From an uncultured Cyclobacteriaceae bacterium (GTDB lineage: Bacteria; Bacteroidota; Bacteroidia; Cytophagales; Cyclobacteriaceae), in the NCBI GenBank assembly GCA_937146645.1, contig CAKZRQ010000015.1:124001-188000 (forward strand): a stretch of DNA of 64,000 nt. The letters are read 5' to 3'. The notes under the pieces were generated by a model. It was not told the origin of the DNA, made no database searches, and saw only the letters and a program-made list of their open reading frames with translations. This document shows, in pieces, positions 27,764 through 36,723 of this stretch. Both the position numbers and the translations under genes were made by a program. The first letter of the stretch is position 1. Every line of letters begins with the position of its first letter.

Positions 27764-28933
27764 ATGCGAGCACTAAGGAAGCGGAAAGTTGCTTTAGGTA
27801 GTCTTTTTTTCTTTTTGGGGCTATGCTTTGGAAGCTGGGCTTCCAGAATTCCCGATATCCAAACCAGATTTGATTTGTCTGAAGGAGAATTGGGATCATT
27901 ACTTCTTTGCTTACCGCTCGGCTCATTGTTAGGTCTTCCCTTGGCAGGCTGGCTGGTGCACCGATACGGAAGTAAAGTGGTGATTCTTGCTGGAGGTTTT
28001 CTTTATGCCATTTCGCTGGCACTTATTGGTTGGGGACCGAATCCATGGCTGGTAGGGATAATTCTGGTTCTATTCGGGCTACTGGGGAATGTGATGAATA
28101 TCGCTGTGAATACTCAGGCAATTGCTTTGGAGGATGATTTGGGTAAAAGTATTATCGCCACCTTTCATGGTCTCTGGAGTTCTGCAGGCTTTGCAGGCGC
28201 AGGAATTGGAGCAGGGATGATTTTGCTTTCTTTTTCACCAGAAATTCATTTTTCGATTATTATGATTCTGTCCTTTATAGTTCTGTTTATCGCAAAGCCA
28301 TTTATTATTAGAGAACAGAATTCTCATGCCGGAGGGGGGCTATTACTCAAAAAACCAGATGATCTTTTGCTCAGGGTTGGGATGATTTCTTTCCTGGGGA
28401 TGATGTGTGAGGGTTGCATGTTTGATTGGAGTGGGGTGTATTTCAAAAAAGTAGTTTTGGCGGATCCTTCATGGGTGATTACTGGGTATGTGGTGTTTAT
28501 GGGAGCTATGTCTTCGGGTAGATTTCTTTCGGACCGAATAACCAGAAAAGTTGGGAAGATCAAAATAATCCGTGTCAGTGGGTTCCTAATTTTTTCTGGT
28601 CTGGCACTTTCTGTTCTTATTCCTACATTTTGGGTTTCGACCTTCGCCTTTCTTCTGGTCGGTTTCGGAGTGGCGGCTATCGTACCTATGTCTTACAGCA
28701 TAGCCGGTAGATCAAAACTCTATTCCCCAGGGGTCGCCCTTGCGATGGTATCGACAATAGCCTTTTTTGGGTTTTTAATTGGACCACCTTTGATTGGCTT
28801 TATTGCGGATATTTTCAACCTTCAGGTTTCTTTTGCACTGATAGCTTTGAATGGATTGGGAATCATTTTCCTTTCCAGCTATCGCAAAGAAATCTTCGAC
28901 GTAAAGCCTCAAAAAATTACTAGCAATGGATAA
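27764..28933 (+). CDS. MFS transporter
   Basis: This is a 389-residue protein with 12 predicted helices. N-terminal features are LGLCFGSWASRIPDIQTRFDLSEGELGSLLLCLPLGSLLGLPLAGWLVHRYGSK, with the MFS loop-2/3 motif G-x-x-x-x-R-x-G-x-K present in GWLVHRYGSKVV. The family resembles YbjJ/Fsr-type sugar or drug exporters, but the substrate cannot be read from the sequence. It overlaps the acyl-ACP thioesterase gene by 8 bases, suggesting coupling. It has no clear link to the sulfur genes on either side. Confidence 0.85.
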   Translation: MRALRKRKVALGSLFFFLGLCFGSWASRIPDIQTRFDLSEGELGSLLLCLPLGSLLGLPLAGWLVHRYGSKVVILAGGFLYAISLALIGWGPNPWLVGIILVLFGLLGNVMNIAVNTQAIALEDDLGKSIIATFHGLWSSAGFAGAGIGAGMILLSFSPEIHFSIIMILSFIVLFIAKPFIIREQNSHAGGGLLLKKPDDLLLRVGMISFLGMMCEGCMFDWSGVYFKKVVLADPSWVITGYVVFMGAMSSGRFLSDRITRKVGKIKIIRVSGFLIFSGLALSVLIPTFWVSTFAFLLVGFGVAAIVPMSYSIAGRSKLYSPGVALAMVSTIAFFGFLIGPPLIGFIADIFNLQVSFALIALNGLGIIFLSSYRKEIFDVKPQKITSNG

Positions 28934-29645
28934 AACTCTCGAAAGCTTTCAATTTTCAATGGAAGCAGAAGTACAATCCTTCCAAGTACGTCCAGACGGA
29001 AAAATCTGGTTTCATTGCATTGGCGATTGGTTTCAGGAGATCGCATGGAGACATGCCAATTCAGGAGGTTTTGGAACTGAAATCGGAGAATCAAATTTGA
29101 TGTGGGCATTAGCTAGGCTTGAGATTCGCTCTAAAAAATTGCCAGAATGGGGAGATAGATTTAAGCTTTTTACGGCTGGTCGTGGAGTTAATAAGATTTT
29201 TGCATTTCGAGAATTTCTACTCACGGATGAATCCGGTGAGAGACTTGTAGAGGGGATGAGTAGTTGGCTCTTGCTTGATTCGAAGAGCAAAAGACCTCAG
29301 AGTCCAGAATCTGTTCTTCCATCAAGTCTATTTGACCCAAAATTGAAACCTGACTGGGAGCCGGCTAAAGTCAGAATACCAAGTGGAGAGCCCAATCTAA
29401 GCCATGTTGAGGTAGTTCCTTCGGATGTGGATTTATATCATCATGTGAATAATACAAGCTATATCCGCTGGGCGGAAAATCTACTTTTTAAGGAGAACGA
29501 GTTTCCATCATCCTGTTTAATCAACTTTCTATCAGAAAGTCACTTAGGCGATCAGGTTCAGCTAAGGTCCATACCATCCGAAAAAGGGTTTTTTGTAGAA
29601 GGTTCGGCTCAGGATTCTAAGGTTTTTGCTTCTCAATGGATATAA
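28926..29645 (+). CDS. Acyl-ACP thioesterase
   Basis: This is a 239-residue double-hotdog protein of the bacterial FatA/FatB-like family. The first hotdog has WFQEIAWRHANSGGFGTEIGESNLMWALARLEIR. The second has VVPSDVDLYHHVNNTSYIRWAEN, where D-x-x-x-H-x-N-N supplies the catalytic Asn/His typical of the family, with a downstream glutamate. It releases fatty acids from acyl carrier protein in the cytosol. It starts 8 bases inside the MFS gene. A 79-base spacer with a promoter follows before the cytochrome gene. Confidence 0.85.
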   Translation: MDKTLESFQFSMEAEVQSFQVRPDGKIWFHCIGDWFQEIAWRHANSGGFGTEIGESNLMWALARLEIRSKKLPEWGDRFKLFTAGRGVNKIFAFREFLLTDESGERLVEGMSSWLLLDSKSKRPQSPESVLPSSLFDPKLKPDWEPAKVRIPSGEPNLSHVEVVPSDVDLYHHVNNTSYIRWAENLLFKENEFPSSCLINFLSESHLGDQVQLRSIPSEKGFFVEGSAQDSKVFASQWI

Positions 29646-29699
29646 GATCCGATTAATCCGGAAGTGATTTAGGTCACCGAGTTCCACGTCTATCGAAGG

Positions 29700-29707
29700 T
29701 ATTTTTG
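29700..29707 (+). promoter_or_regulatory. -7 promoter element of the tsdA-like operon
   Basis: TATTTTTG matches TAnnTTTG exactly, 17 bases before the ATG. No matching TTTG is present at the usual spacing upstream, so the promoter is only half supported. Confidence 0.45.
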
Positions 29708-29724
29708 TAATATTAATTAGCATT

Positions 29725-30780
29725 ATGAACAAGCCTTCCGATTTCATCCTTAAAATCAGTGTTCTGATGATCAGCCTATTAGTGCTCACCACGGGTCTGA
29801 CTTCAGTAATTGGTCTGACGGTTTTCCTTTCTATCTCAGGCTATGATTTTTCAGCTTTTGAGAGCGAAGCGGGGGTGGAGGAAGAAGTTCGAGTGCTTGT
29901 TTCAAAAGCTTTGGCCGATCCGGCCGAAATGTGGCTTCCCCCAGATTGGTCCACAGTGGATGAGGAGCCTAATGCCGAATCCATAAAATATGGTAAGGAA
30001 TTACTTGCAAATACAGCTGAATATCTAGGCCCACAAGGCAAAGTACTTCAGATGTCAAATGGGCTGAATTGTCAAAACTGTCATCTGGATGCGGGGAGGG
30101 TTCCACTAGGAAATAATTATGGAGGGGTTGCCTCAGTTTATCCGAAAGTTAGGAATAGATCAGGGCAGTTGGAGGACATTCCTAAGCGTATCAATGACTG
30201 CTTTGAGCGAAGCTTAAATGGAGATAAGCTTGATCCTGAGAGTGAAGAAATGAAGGCCATGGTGGCCTATATGATCTGGCTGGGTCAGGATGTTCCAAAA
30301 GGAGTAAAACCCACAGGTGCAGGATTGTACAGCGTTCCCATGTTGGATCGACCTGCAGATCCCATAAAGGGGAAAACTGTGTATGACAAGCACTGCATCA
30401 CCTGTCATATGGCGGATGGTCAGGGGATGATGGCTCAGGATAAAAGAACATATGTTTATCCTCCTCTATGGGGTGAGCATAGTTACAATCAAGGAGCAGG
30501 CCTGTTTAGACTCTCCCGGTTTGCCGGGTACGTGAAGGCTAATATGCCTTTCGGAGTGACCTATGAAAATCCCATTCTGACAGATGAAGAGGCTTGGGAT
30601 GTGGCCGCCTATGTGAATAGTCTAGCAAGGCCTGCCAAAAATCTGGCCGGCGATTGGCCGGATATTTCGAAAAAGCCAATGGATCATCCTTTTGGTCCTT
30701 ATTCCGATAGTTTTTCTGAAGAGGAACATAAATTCGGACCCTTTCAAGCCATCATAAAAGCGAAAGAAGAGAAGAAATGA
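29725..30780 (+). CDS. Dihaem cytochrome c, TsdA-like thiosulfate dehydrogenase
   Basis: This is a 351-residue protein with an N-terminal membrane helix or uncleaved signal (residues 10-38). Two haem c sites are C116-x-x-C119-H120 in SNGLNCQNCHLDAG and C224-x-x-C227-H228 in HCITCHMADGQG. The first domain has RINDCFERSLNG with C159, which corresponds to the conserved cysteine that ligates haem 1 in TsdA; that assignment is from family knowledge. TsdA oxidises thiosulfate to tetrathionate in the periplasm or acts in reverse. The product of the CstB-like enzyme 5 kb upstream would be its substrate. The stop overlaps the porin start by 4 bases. Confidence 0.85.
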   Translation: MNKPSDFILKISVLMISLLVLTTGLTSVIGLTVFLSISGYDFSAFESEAGVEEEVRVLVSKALADPAEMWLPPDWSTVDEEPNAESIKYGKELLANTAEYLGPQGKVLQMSNGLNCQNCHLDAGRVPLGNNYGGVASVYPKVRNRSGQLEDIPKRINDCFERSLNGDKLDPESEEMKAMVAYMIWLGQDVPKGVKPTGAGLYSVPMLDRPADPIKGKTVYDKHCITCHMADGQGMMAQDKRTYVYPPLWGEHSYNQGAGLFRLSRFAGYVKANMPFGVTYENPILTDEEAWDVAAYVNSLARPAKNLAGDWPDISKKPMDHPFGPYSDSFSEEEHKFGPFQAIIKAKEEKK

Positions 30781-32132
30781 GAGTAGTTTTTATTCTTTCG
30801 TTTTGGTTAGTGAACTTCTCACTAGCCCGGGCACAGGACAACCCAAAAATCCTATTCAAGCCTCATATTCATTTCAGGACTTTCTGGATGAACACTACCT
30901 ATGGTGGGGATTTTAAGGATGATTATGCGCTTGGAACCAGCTTGAATTTGGGTGGCAAGGCCAATTATAAGGGCTTCGAATTCCATGCTGGGTATAGAAT
31001 CTTTGGTAATGTAACTAGCTCAAATATCTGGGATCCTGACCCTGCCACTGGACAAATGAATCGATATGAGACCGGGCTCTTTGATTTACTAAATCCCGGG
31101 GATGATTTTTTTGGAAAGTTGGAGTTGTTCAGCCTAAAATATGAGAATGATAAATGGGGGGCTCAGGTAGGGCGCTTTGGCATTAATACCCCTTGGATCA
31201 ATCCTCAGGACGGAAGGCTATCGCCCACAGGGATTGAAGGGTTGAGCTTTTGGGTGAACCCAGAATCCTGGAAGATTCAAGCCTGGTGGATAAATCGAAT
31301 GAGCCTAAGAGGAACTTCTCGTTGGTTACATATTGGGAATAGCATCGGAGTTTACCCAAAGGGTCGTGATATCCTTGGTATGCCCTCTGAATATCCTGGA
31401 AACACTTCTTCTGATTACATTTTTATTCTTCATGTCACCAAGGATTTTGAATCTGGAAATAAACTCGAAATCGACCAGACTCTGGTTCAAAACGTATTCA
31501 ACACCTTCACGATCAACTGGGATAATTCATGGGATGGACCAAAAGAAGGGGCCAAATGGATCAGTACTTTACAAACTGGTTTCCAGCATGGAATAGGGCA
31601 AGGAGGGAATAAATTACCTGGTTTTAGATATAAGAGTCCAAGTGATCGAAATGCTTATATCTCAGGAAGTTTTGGATTGAGAAACTCATCCTGGACGCAT
31701 AAAATTGGCTTGACCTATTTGGGGGGAGATGGAAGATGGCTCAGCCCAAGAGAGTGGGGAAGAGACCCCTGGACCACTTTTATCCCAAGAGAGCGAAATG
31801 AAGGTTTTGAGTCTGTTTTCGCTTCGACCTGGTACAGTCAATATTCTTTTAAGAATTTTCCGTTATCGGTTTACGGTCACTTTGGAATTCACATCCTTCC
31901 AGACATTGATGATGCTGCAGCCAATAAGTACAACTTCCCATCTTATCGGCAAATTAACCTGGGCTTGAGATATAATCCGGAGACTTTTGGCCGCTTGAAT
32001 TTCCACCTGATCGCGATGAATAAGGAGGCTCTATCAAACGATCCATTGAAAGGTAATCAGCGCTATAACAAGGTTGGCTTATGGCATGTCAACCTTATGA
32101 TCAACTATTATCTCAACCATTTTAAACCTTGA
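30777..32132 (+). CDS. Outer-membrane beta-barrel porin
   Basis: This is a 451-residue protein with signal peptide MRVVFILSFWLVNFSLARAQ. The mature sequence is a succession of amphipathic strands with many aromatic ends (FHAGYRIFGNV, WGAQVGRFGINTPWINPQDG, WKIQAWWINRMSLRG) and ends in a typical barrel strand with VNLMINYYLNHFKP. It resembles alginate-export/OprD-like or phosphate-type porins without clear specificity. It is coupled to the TsdA-like gene through an ATGA overlap, so it may admit thiosulfate or another substrate of that enzyme. The last 11 bases overlap the convergent ldhA. Confidence 0.8.
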   Translation: MRVVFILSFWLVNFSLARAQDNPKILFKPHIHFRTFWMNTTYGGDFKDDYALGTSLNLGGKANYKGFEFHAGYRIFGNVTSSNIWDPDPATGQMNRYETGLFDLLNPGDDFFGKLELFSLKYENDKWGAQVGRFGINTPWINPQDGRLSPTGIEGLSFWVNPESWKIQAWWINRMSLRGTSRWLHIGNSIGVYPKGRDILGMPSEYPGNTSSDYIFILHVTKDFESGNKLEIDQTLVQNVFNTFTINWDNSWDGPKEGAKWISTLQTGFQHGIGQGGNKLPGFRYKSPSDRNAYISGSFGLRNSSWTHKIGLTYLGGDGRWLSPREWGRDPWTTFIPRERNEGFESVFASTWYSQYSFKNFPLSVYGHFGIHILPDIDDAAANKYNFPSYRQINLGLRYNPETFGRLNFHLIAMNKEALSNDPLKGNQRYNKVGLWHVNLMINYYLNHFKP

Positions 32133-33114
32133 CTTCGTTATCCAAGACGCCTCCCTTTTCCATCTGATCCAGATTGAATAGGGTAACTCGTGTTATTTCT
32201 GCCAAAGCCTCTTGAGTGAGGAAAGCCTGATGGCCTGTGATGATGACATTCGGGAAAGACATCAACCTTGCTATTTGCTCATCGAGTAAAATTTCTTCAG
32301 ATAGGTTCTGGAAAAATATATTCTCCTCTTGTTCGTAAACGTCGATTCCCAGAAAACCAATCTTCTTTTGCTTTAGCCCCATGATGGCATCTTTGGTGTT
32401 GATTAATCCGCCACGACTGGTGTTGATGATGGTCACTCCATCTTTCATGGTGGACAAAGACTGCTTATTAATCAGATGGTGAGTTTCTGGAGTCAAAGGA
32501 CAATGCAGTGAAACAATATCGCTTTGATCCAATACTTCTTGAAGCGGTTGATATTTGACGCCAGTAGCTTCAAGATCAGAGTTGGGATAAAGGTCATAAG
32601 CCAGAACCTTACAACCAAAGCCTTGGGCCAATCTGATAAAGGCTCTGCCGATTCCTCCGGTACCAATAACCCCCACTGTTTTGCCATGAAGATTAAACCC
32701 TGTGAGCCCAACGAGGGAGAAATTATTCTCTCGTACTCGATTGAATGCTTTGTGAGTCTTTCGACTCAAAGCTAAAATCAGGGCCATCGCATGCTCTGCC
32801 ACGGCTTCTGGACTATATGCCGGAACTCTGCAAACTCTGATTCCAAGCTCCTTGGCTGTTTGAAGATTTACCTGATTAAAACCTGCACATCTAAGCGCGA
32901 TGTTTTCGATACCATAATTTTTGAGCCTCTTTAAAACTAAAGGAGTGAGATAGTCATTGACGAAACTGCAAACTGCATCATGACCTTCTGCTAGCTTAGC
33001 GGTTTCCTTATCGAGCTTTGCCTCAAAAAACGTGAACTCGTGATCGGAATCCTTCAGCTGAGCTTCAAAACTCTTTTGCTCATAGGGTTTTGTATTAAAA
33101 AAGGCTACTTTCAT
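32122..33114 (-). CDS. ldhA: D-lactate dehydrogenase (2-hydroxyacid dehydrogenase)
   Basis: A 330-residue NAD-dependent enzyme. The nucleotide site is GVIGTGGIGRAFIRLAQGFG, followed by YDLYPNSD. Catalytic residues are in NTSRGGLINT (Arg), DVYEQEENIFF (Glu) and ITGHQAFLT (His). The GIDVYEQEE and NVIITGHQAFLT segments are characteristic of LdhA rather than of glycerate or phosphoglycerate dehydrogenases. It reduces pyruvate to D-lactate. It has an excellent promoter of its own and an 11-base tail-to-tail overlap with the porin gene. Confidence 0.93.
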   Translation of the reverse strand: MKVAFFNTKPYEQKSFEAQLKDSDHEFTFFEAKLDKETAKLAEGHDAVCSFVNDYLTPLVLKRLKNYGIENIALRCAGFNQVNLQTAKELGIRVCRVPAYSPEAVAEHAMALILALSRKTHKAFNRVRENNFSLVGLTGFNLHGKTVGVIGTGGIGRAFIRLAQGFGCKVLAYDLYPNSDLEATGVKYQPLQEVLDQSDIVSLHCPLTPETHHLINKQSLSTMKDGVTIINTSRGGLINTKDAIMGLKQKKIGFLGIDVYEQEENIFFQNLSEEILLDEQIARLMSFPNVIITGHQAFLTQEALAEITRVTLFNLDQMEKGGVLDNEVKV

Positions 33115-33163
33115 GTGAGAAGAATTATTCGAATATTGATTTAATCAAGCTAAGCTTTTACAT

Positions 33164-33192
33164 CAAATTTAAGCTTGAATTGAATTCCCAAA
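33164..33192 (-). promoter_or_regulatory. Bacteroidota-type promoter of ldhA
   Basis: On the minus strand TTTG (33192-33189), 17 bases, then TAAATTTG (33171-33164): an exact match to TTTG-N17-TAnnTTTG. The expected start is near 33157, giving a leader of about 43 bases. Confidence 0.78.
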
Positions 33193-33202
33193 AGAACCTA
33201 AA

Positions 33203-33661
33203 ATGAAAAAATTGTTTCTTTTTGCTTTGGTAGGAATACTACTGGCCAGTTGCTCTGAAAAATCTGAATTACAAAAAATCGAAGAAAAATTCGATGAAGG
33301 ATTAGCTATGGAGGAAAATCAAGAACGCAATGAAATGAAGCAAAGTAGTCCTGATTCAGTGTTGAGACATGCGGTTTATTTTTCGTTTAAAGAAGGAACT
33401 GCTCCTGAGAAAATCACTGAAATCGTAGATGCCTTTAGAGATTTACAAAATAAGATTCCAGGGATTGAGCATTTCGAATGGGGTGAAAATTCAAGCCCGG
33501 AAGGACTTAATCGAGGACTTACTCATGCTTTCACTCTTACATTCTATTCAGACAAGGCGAGGGATGAATATCTACCACACCCTGACCATAAGGCCTTTGG
33601 AGCATTACTAACGCCACATCTTTATGAGGTGATGGTGGTGGATTACTGGACCAGAGAGTAA
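33203..33661 (+). CDS. Dabb-family (stress-responsive A/B barrel) lipoprotein
   Basis: This 152-residue protein has lipoprotein signal MKKLFLFALVGILLASC. A short charged linker is followed by the dimeric alpha+beta barrel: LRHAVYFSFKEGTAPEKITEIVDAFRDLQNKIPGIEHFEWGENSS, then TFYSDKARDEYLPHPDHKAFGALL. The HAVYFSFK and HPDHKAF segments are hallmarks of Dabb proteins, whose activity is mostly unknown. It is divergent from ldhA with 88 bases between start codons. A degenerate -7 box (TAAGCTTG, 33170) overlaps the ldhA promoter, so the two could compete. Confidence 0.8.
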   Translation: MKKLFLFALVGILLASCSEKSELQKIEEKFDEGLAMEENQERNEMKQSSPDSVLRHAVYFSFKEGTAPEKITEIVDAFRDLQNKIPGIEHFEWGENSSPEGLNRGLTHAFTLTFYSDKARDEYLPHPDHKAFGALLTPHLYEVMVVDYWTRE

Positions 33662-33677
33662 TTTCTGAAATTGGCTT

Positions 33678-34205
33678 TCAAAGCACTACAGCAAGCCGGT
33701 CAAACTCTTGGTAGCTCATGGTCGCTAACCCAAGATTTACATTAAAGCATGCACTTGTGGTCACATATTCTAACCAGAAATTAACAGTTTCTCCTTCTTG
33801 AAGGTCTAGCCTGAATTCGTGCAAAGCAAATTTGTGGAAGTCGATGGTTTTCATGCACTCTGAAAGATCTGGATCTCCTAGGTGGCCCTCATATTCTTCC
33901 TGAAGTTTTTCATTCAAGTAGACCTCTACCTTTTCTGAATTACTACCAAATAGATCAGAAAGTTCTATCTCTTTCTCCTCTGAATTAGTCACTAAAAAAA
34001 GACTGGATTCCCAGCTGTACCTTCCTTTATTATCAGGTTTACCAAATGATTTTACCTTGAGATTTTTATAGATACAAGTCTTCTCAAAAATTGGGTCTAT
34101 TTCATTTTCAAGGTTATTAATTTCTATGAGTTCACAGGAGGCTCCTTGGCCATAAAGATTTAGCCGTATAAAGTTTAATAGGAAAAATAGAGCCAAGTGG
34201 CGCAT
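33678..34205 (-). CDS. Secreted protein of unknown function
   Basis: This 175-residue protein has a signal-like N-terminus (MRHLALFFLLNFIRLNLYGQG) and cysteines at CELIE, CIYKN, ECMKT and ACFNV that could form two disulfides. The mature part is beta-rich and acidic (ELSDLFGSNSEKVEVYLNEKLQEEYEG). I do not recognise a family. The next gene upstream on the same strand encodes another small envelope protein 11 bases away, so they are probably co-transcribed. Confidence 0.65.
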   Translation of the reverse strand: MRHLALFFLLNFIRLNLYGQGASCELIEINNLENEIDPIFEKTCIYKNLKVKSFGKPDNKGRYSWESSLFLVTNSEEKEIELSDLFGSNSEKVEVYLNEKLQEEYEGHLGDPDLSECMKTIDFHKFALHEFRLDLQEGETVNFWLEYVTTSACFNVNLGLATMSYQEFDRLAVVL

Positions 34206-34216
34206 GATATTCTTCC

Positions 34217-34624
34217 TTACTGACTGTAAGGAAGCTCCTCACTTACTTCGCCAGCAAAGTCTTTGACCATTAGAACTTCGGTCACTAGGAAGTTACTAGT
34301 TCCTCGCCAGGGGAGCATGCCATTAAACTCTTCGTAGCGCAGCTCCACATGCTTTCCGGATGATCTTTCTAGTTGTGCAGCTACTTCTTCATCGGTAACA
34401 CTGAATCTGAATTCATTACTTTGAAGTTCACCGGCATTTGGACTTTGAAAGCCTTCTTGGACGATTCTTCCTTCATAAGTTTTGAAGATTATTCCTTTTT
34501 TCACGAAATAATTGAGGCTGCCTGCTTTGACTCCTTCACCAAAAACGAAGAAGAATTTGTACCAAATGATGCTGCTCAATACAACAATGATAATCAAACC
34601 AAAAATCCAGGCTACCTTTTTCAT
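34217..34624 (-). CDS. Small membrane-anchored protein of unknown function
   Basis: A 135-residue protein with one N-terminal membrane helix (KKVAWIFGLIIIVVLSSIIWYKFFFVFGEGVKAG) and a beta-rich C-terminal domain. VKAGSLNYFVKKGIIFKTYEGRIVQEGF is a conserved-looking core in similar Bacteroidota proteins. In my recollection some of these are labelled 6-phosphogluconate dehydrogenase in databases. Nothing here supports that label, since there is no Rossmann fold and the length is far too short. It is paired with the secreted protein downstream. Confidence 0.7.
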   Translation of the reverse strand: MKKVAWIFGLIIIVVLSSIIWYKFFFVFGEGVKAGSLNYFVKKGIIFKTYEGRIVQEGFQSPNAGELQSNEFRFSVTDEEVAAQLERSSGKHVELRYEEFNGMLPWRGTSNFLVTEVLMVKDFAGEVSEELPYSQ

Positions 34625-34691
34625 GTATTAGGGTGTTCGTGTTTACTTGCTGAAAATACCGAATAAAACTTATGATTTCCTAGTTGGTTAA

Positions 34692-35306
34692 ATGCCCATG
34701 CAGCAAAATCTTTTCGATAGCTCAGCTGAAAAACTTCTTCCCTTCGATGGGGAGGTGGAATATTACCCATCCTTCTTTTCCATGGAGGATTCCAATAATT
34801 TTCTAAGTACACTAAAAGAAAAGATTAATTGGGTCCAGGAGCCTATCAAGATTTTTGGAAAGGAAGTCATGCAGCCCAGACTTACTGCACTTTATGGCGA
34901 TCCCAAAATCCCATATGGGTACTCAGGTATTGAAATGAGAGCCTACCCCTGGTCTATAGATTTGAAAGAGATAAAGGAGAGGGTGGAGGATGCAGCAGAT
35001 CAGGAATTCACTCATGTGCTCCTAAACTATTATCGCACCGGTGAGGATTCCATGGGGTGGCATAGGGATAATGAACCTGTCTTAGGCTTAAATCCAGTGA
35101 TCGCTTCTGTGAGCTTTGGAGAAGAAAGGGCTTTCCAGTTTCGACATTATCATAAAAAGGAATTAAAGAGGGAAATCAAGCTTCAGCATGGAAGTTTACT
35201 GATCATGAAAGGGGAAACTCAGCATCATTGGGAGCATCAGCTTCCAAAAAGAAAAAGAATTTCAGGAGGGAGAATTAACCTGACCTTCCGCAAAATTTTG
35301 ACATAA
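34692..35306 (+). CDS. AlkB-like 2-oxoglutarate/Fe(II) dioxygenase
   Basis: This is a 204-residue protein; a second in-frame ATG six bases on is equally plausible. The Fe(II) triad is H124-R-D126 in MGWHRDNEPV and H182 in HWEHQLPK; the 2-oxoglutarate/base arginines are R194 and R200 in GRINLTFR. LNYYRTGEDSMGWH and the nucleotide-recognition region LTALYGDPKIPYGYSG match ALKBH2/3-like bacterial AlkB proteins. It repairs N-alkylated bases (1meA, 3meC) in DNA or RNA. It is not next to an ada gene or other alkylation-response genes. Confidence 0.9.
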   Translation: MPMQQNLFDSSAEKLLPFDGEVEYYPSFFSMEDSNNFLSTLKEKINWVQEPIKIFGKEVMQPRLTALYGDPKIPYGYSGIEMRAYPWSIDLKEIKERVEDAADQEFTHVLLNYYRTGEDSMGWHRDNEPVLGLNPVIASVSFGEERAFQFRHYHKKELKREIKLQHGSLLIMKGETQHHWEHQLPKRKRISGGRINLTFRKILT

Positions 35307-35308
35307 AA

Positions 35309-35338
35309 AAGCCCTGAAGTAAACTTACCTTAGGGCTT
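35309..35338. terminator. Terminator between the AlkB-like gene and msrAB
   Basis: AAGCCCT (35309-35315) pairs with AGGGCTT (35332-35338), extended by AAG/CTT across a bulge, with A/T tracts on both sides; it is shared by the convergent genes. Confidence 0.65.
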
Positions 35339-35355
35339 CTCTCATTTTGGTTTTT

Positions 35356-36456
35356 TTATTCCACTAACCAAACGTATTCTCCATATCCTTCCGCTTCCAT
35401 TTGATCCTTTGGGATAAACTTCATGGCTGCCGAATTCATGCAATATCTTAAATTCGTAGGCTCCGGACCATCATAGAAAACATGGCCGAGATGGCTTTTA
35501 CCAAGCTTACTTCTTACTTCAACGCGTGTCATTCCATGACTTCTATCAGTTGGTTTTTCAATAATTCTGGCATCGATTGGCTTAGTGAAACTTGGCCATC
35601 CACTACCAGATTCATATTTATCTTTACTGCTAAAGAGCGGGGCCCCTGAAACGATACAGACATAAATTCCTTCGGCTTTATTTCCATTGTATTCGTTCTG
35701 AAATGCATATTCCGTAGCATCTTCTAAAGCCACTTCATATTGAAGAGGAGTTAAGGTTTCCTTCAATTCCTCTTTTGAAGGTGCTGGATATTTATCTGCA
35801 GTTAATTCGGGCCAATGCTTCTTGATGAAGGCATCTCTACCAGATCCTTTGCGATATGCATAATATTCTGCTGGCTTCTTTTTATAATAGTCCTGATGAT
35901 AATCCTCAGCAGGATAGAAATTAGTGTACTTAATTATCGGTGTTGCCACTCTTTTTTCGAATCTGCCTGATTTATTCAAGGCTTTTTTAGAGGCTTCAGC
36001 TACCTTCTTCTGTTCTGCATCGTGAAAGAAAACGGCTGATTCGTACTGGGTTCCTCGGTCGTAAAAGGACCCTCCAACGTCAGTTGGATCATAGGTCTGC
36101 CAGAAAATATCCACTAATTCTGAATAACTAATCACTTCAGGATCGTAAGTGATCTGAACGGATTCCCTGTGAGAGGTCATCCCACTTGCTACTTCGTTAT
36201 AACTAGGGTTTTTCTCTTTGCCTCCGGCATAACCACTGATTACAGAGATTACTCCATCGATTCCTTCAAAAGGTGCTTCAACGCACCAAAAGCAACCTCC
36301 GGCAAAAGTTGCTAGTTCAGTCTTTCCAGAGAATTGGGTTACAGTCTGAACTTCTGGGTTTTGTTGGGACTCTGTCTGCTCAGGTGAAGAACAGGCCGCT
36401 AAAAAGGCAGCGAAAAGAGTGCTTAAAATTGTCGTAAACATAGTGTTTGATTTCAT
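35356..36456 (-). CDS. msrAB: MsrA-MsrB methionine sulfoxide reductase lipoprotein
   Basis: From [22 protein letters not shown] this is a 366-residue lipoprotein with the lipid cysteine at residue 22; longer starts put 13 polar residues ahead of the signal. The MsrA domain follows with the catalytic cysteine C55 in [13 protein letters not shown]. The C-terminal MsrB domain has catalytic C339 in RYCMNSAAM. The four zinc cysteines of classical MsrB are not retained: [11 protein letters not shown] keeps only one and GSGWPSF replaces GCGW. It would repair both sulfoxide epimers in the periplasm. Thioredoxin-like reductant delivery must cross the membrane by another protein. Confidence 0.92.
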   Translation of the reverse strand: MKSNTMFTTILSTLFAAFLAACSSPEQTESQQNPEVQTVTQFSGKTELATFAGGCFWCVEAPFEGIDGVISVISGYAGGKEKNPSYNEVASGMTSHRESVQITYDPEVISYSELVDIFWQTYDPTDVGGSFYDRGTQYESAVFFHDAEQKKVAEASKKALNKSGRFEKRVATPIIKYTNFYPAEDYHQDYYKKKPAEYYAYRKGSGRDAFIKKHWPELTADKYPAPSKEELKETLTPLQYEVALEDATEYAFQNEYNGNKAEGIYVCIVSGAPLFSSKDKYESGSGWPSFTKPIDARIIEKPTDRSHGMTRVEVRSKLGKSHLGHVFYDGPEPTNLRYCMNSAAMKFIPKDQMEAEGYGEYVWLVE

Positions 36457-36723
36457 TTGGGTGTCTACAGATTTCTGCTTTGTGTTTCTAAACAAGTTAA
36501 TTTGACATTGTGTTCATCGCTTAGACGGAAGCTAATCGGTGGAGATTTCGTTATTTCTTTAAAACATGTTAAGGCTTGTCTGCTAAAAGACGTAAATCTG
36601 GCAGTTTTTTAGGACCACTGAAACAGTAGAAAGCCCGAATGACAGGTTTTTTTGGGCTATTTAAAAAAGTAGGATGAGCAAAACAAGTCATTGATTATCT
36701 TCCGTTCGAAAGCTTTAAACCCT

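Noticed and set aside
34217..34624. 6-phosphogluconate dehydrogenase label for the small membrane protein
   Set aside because: At 135 residues, with one membrane helix and no nucleotide-binding fold, the label cannot be right.
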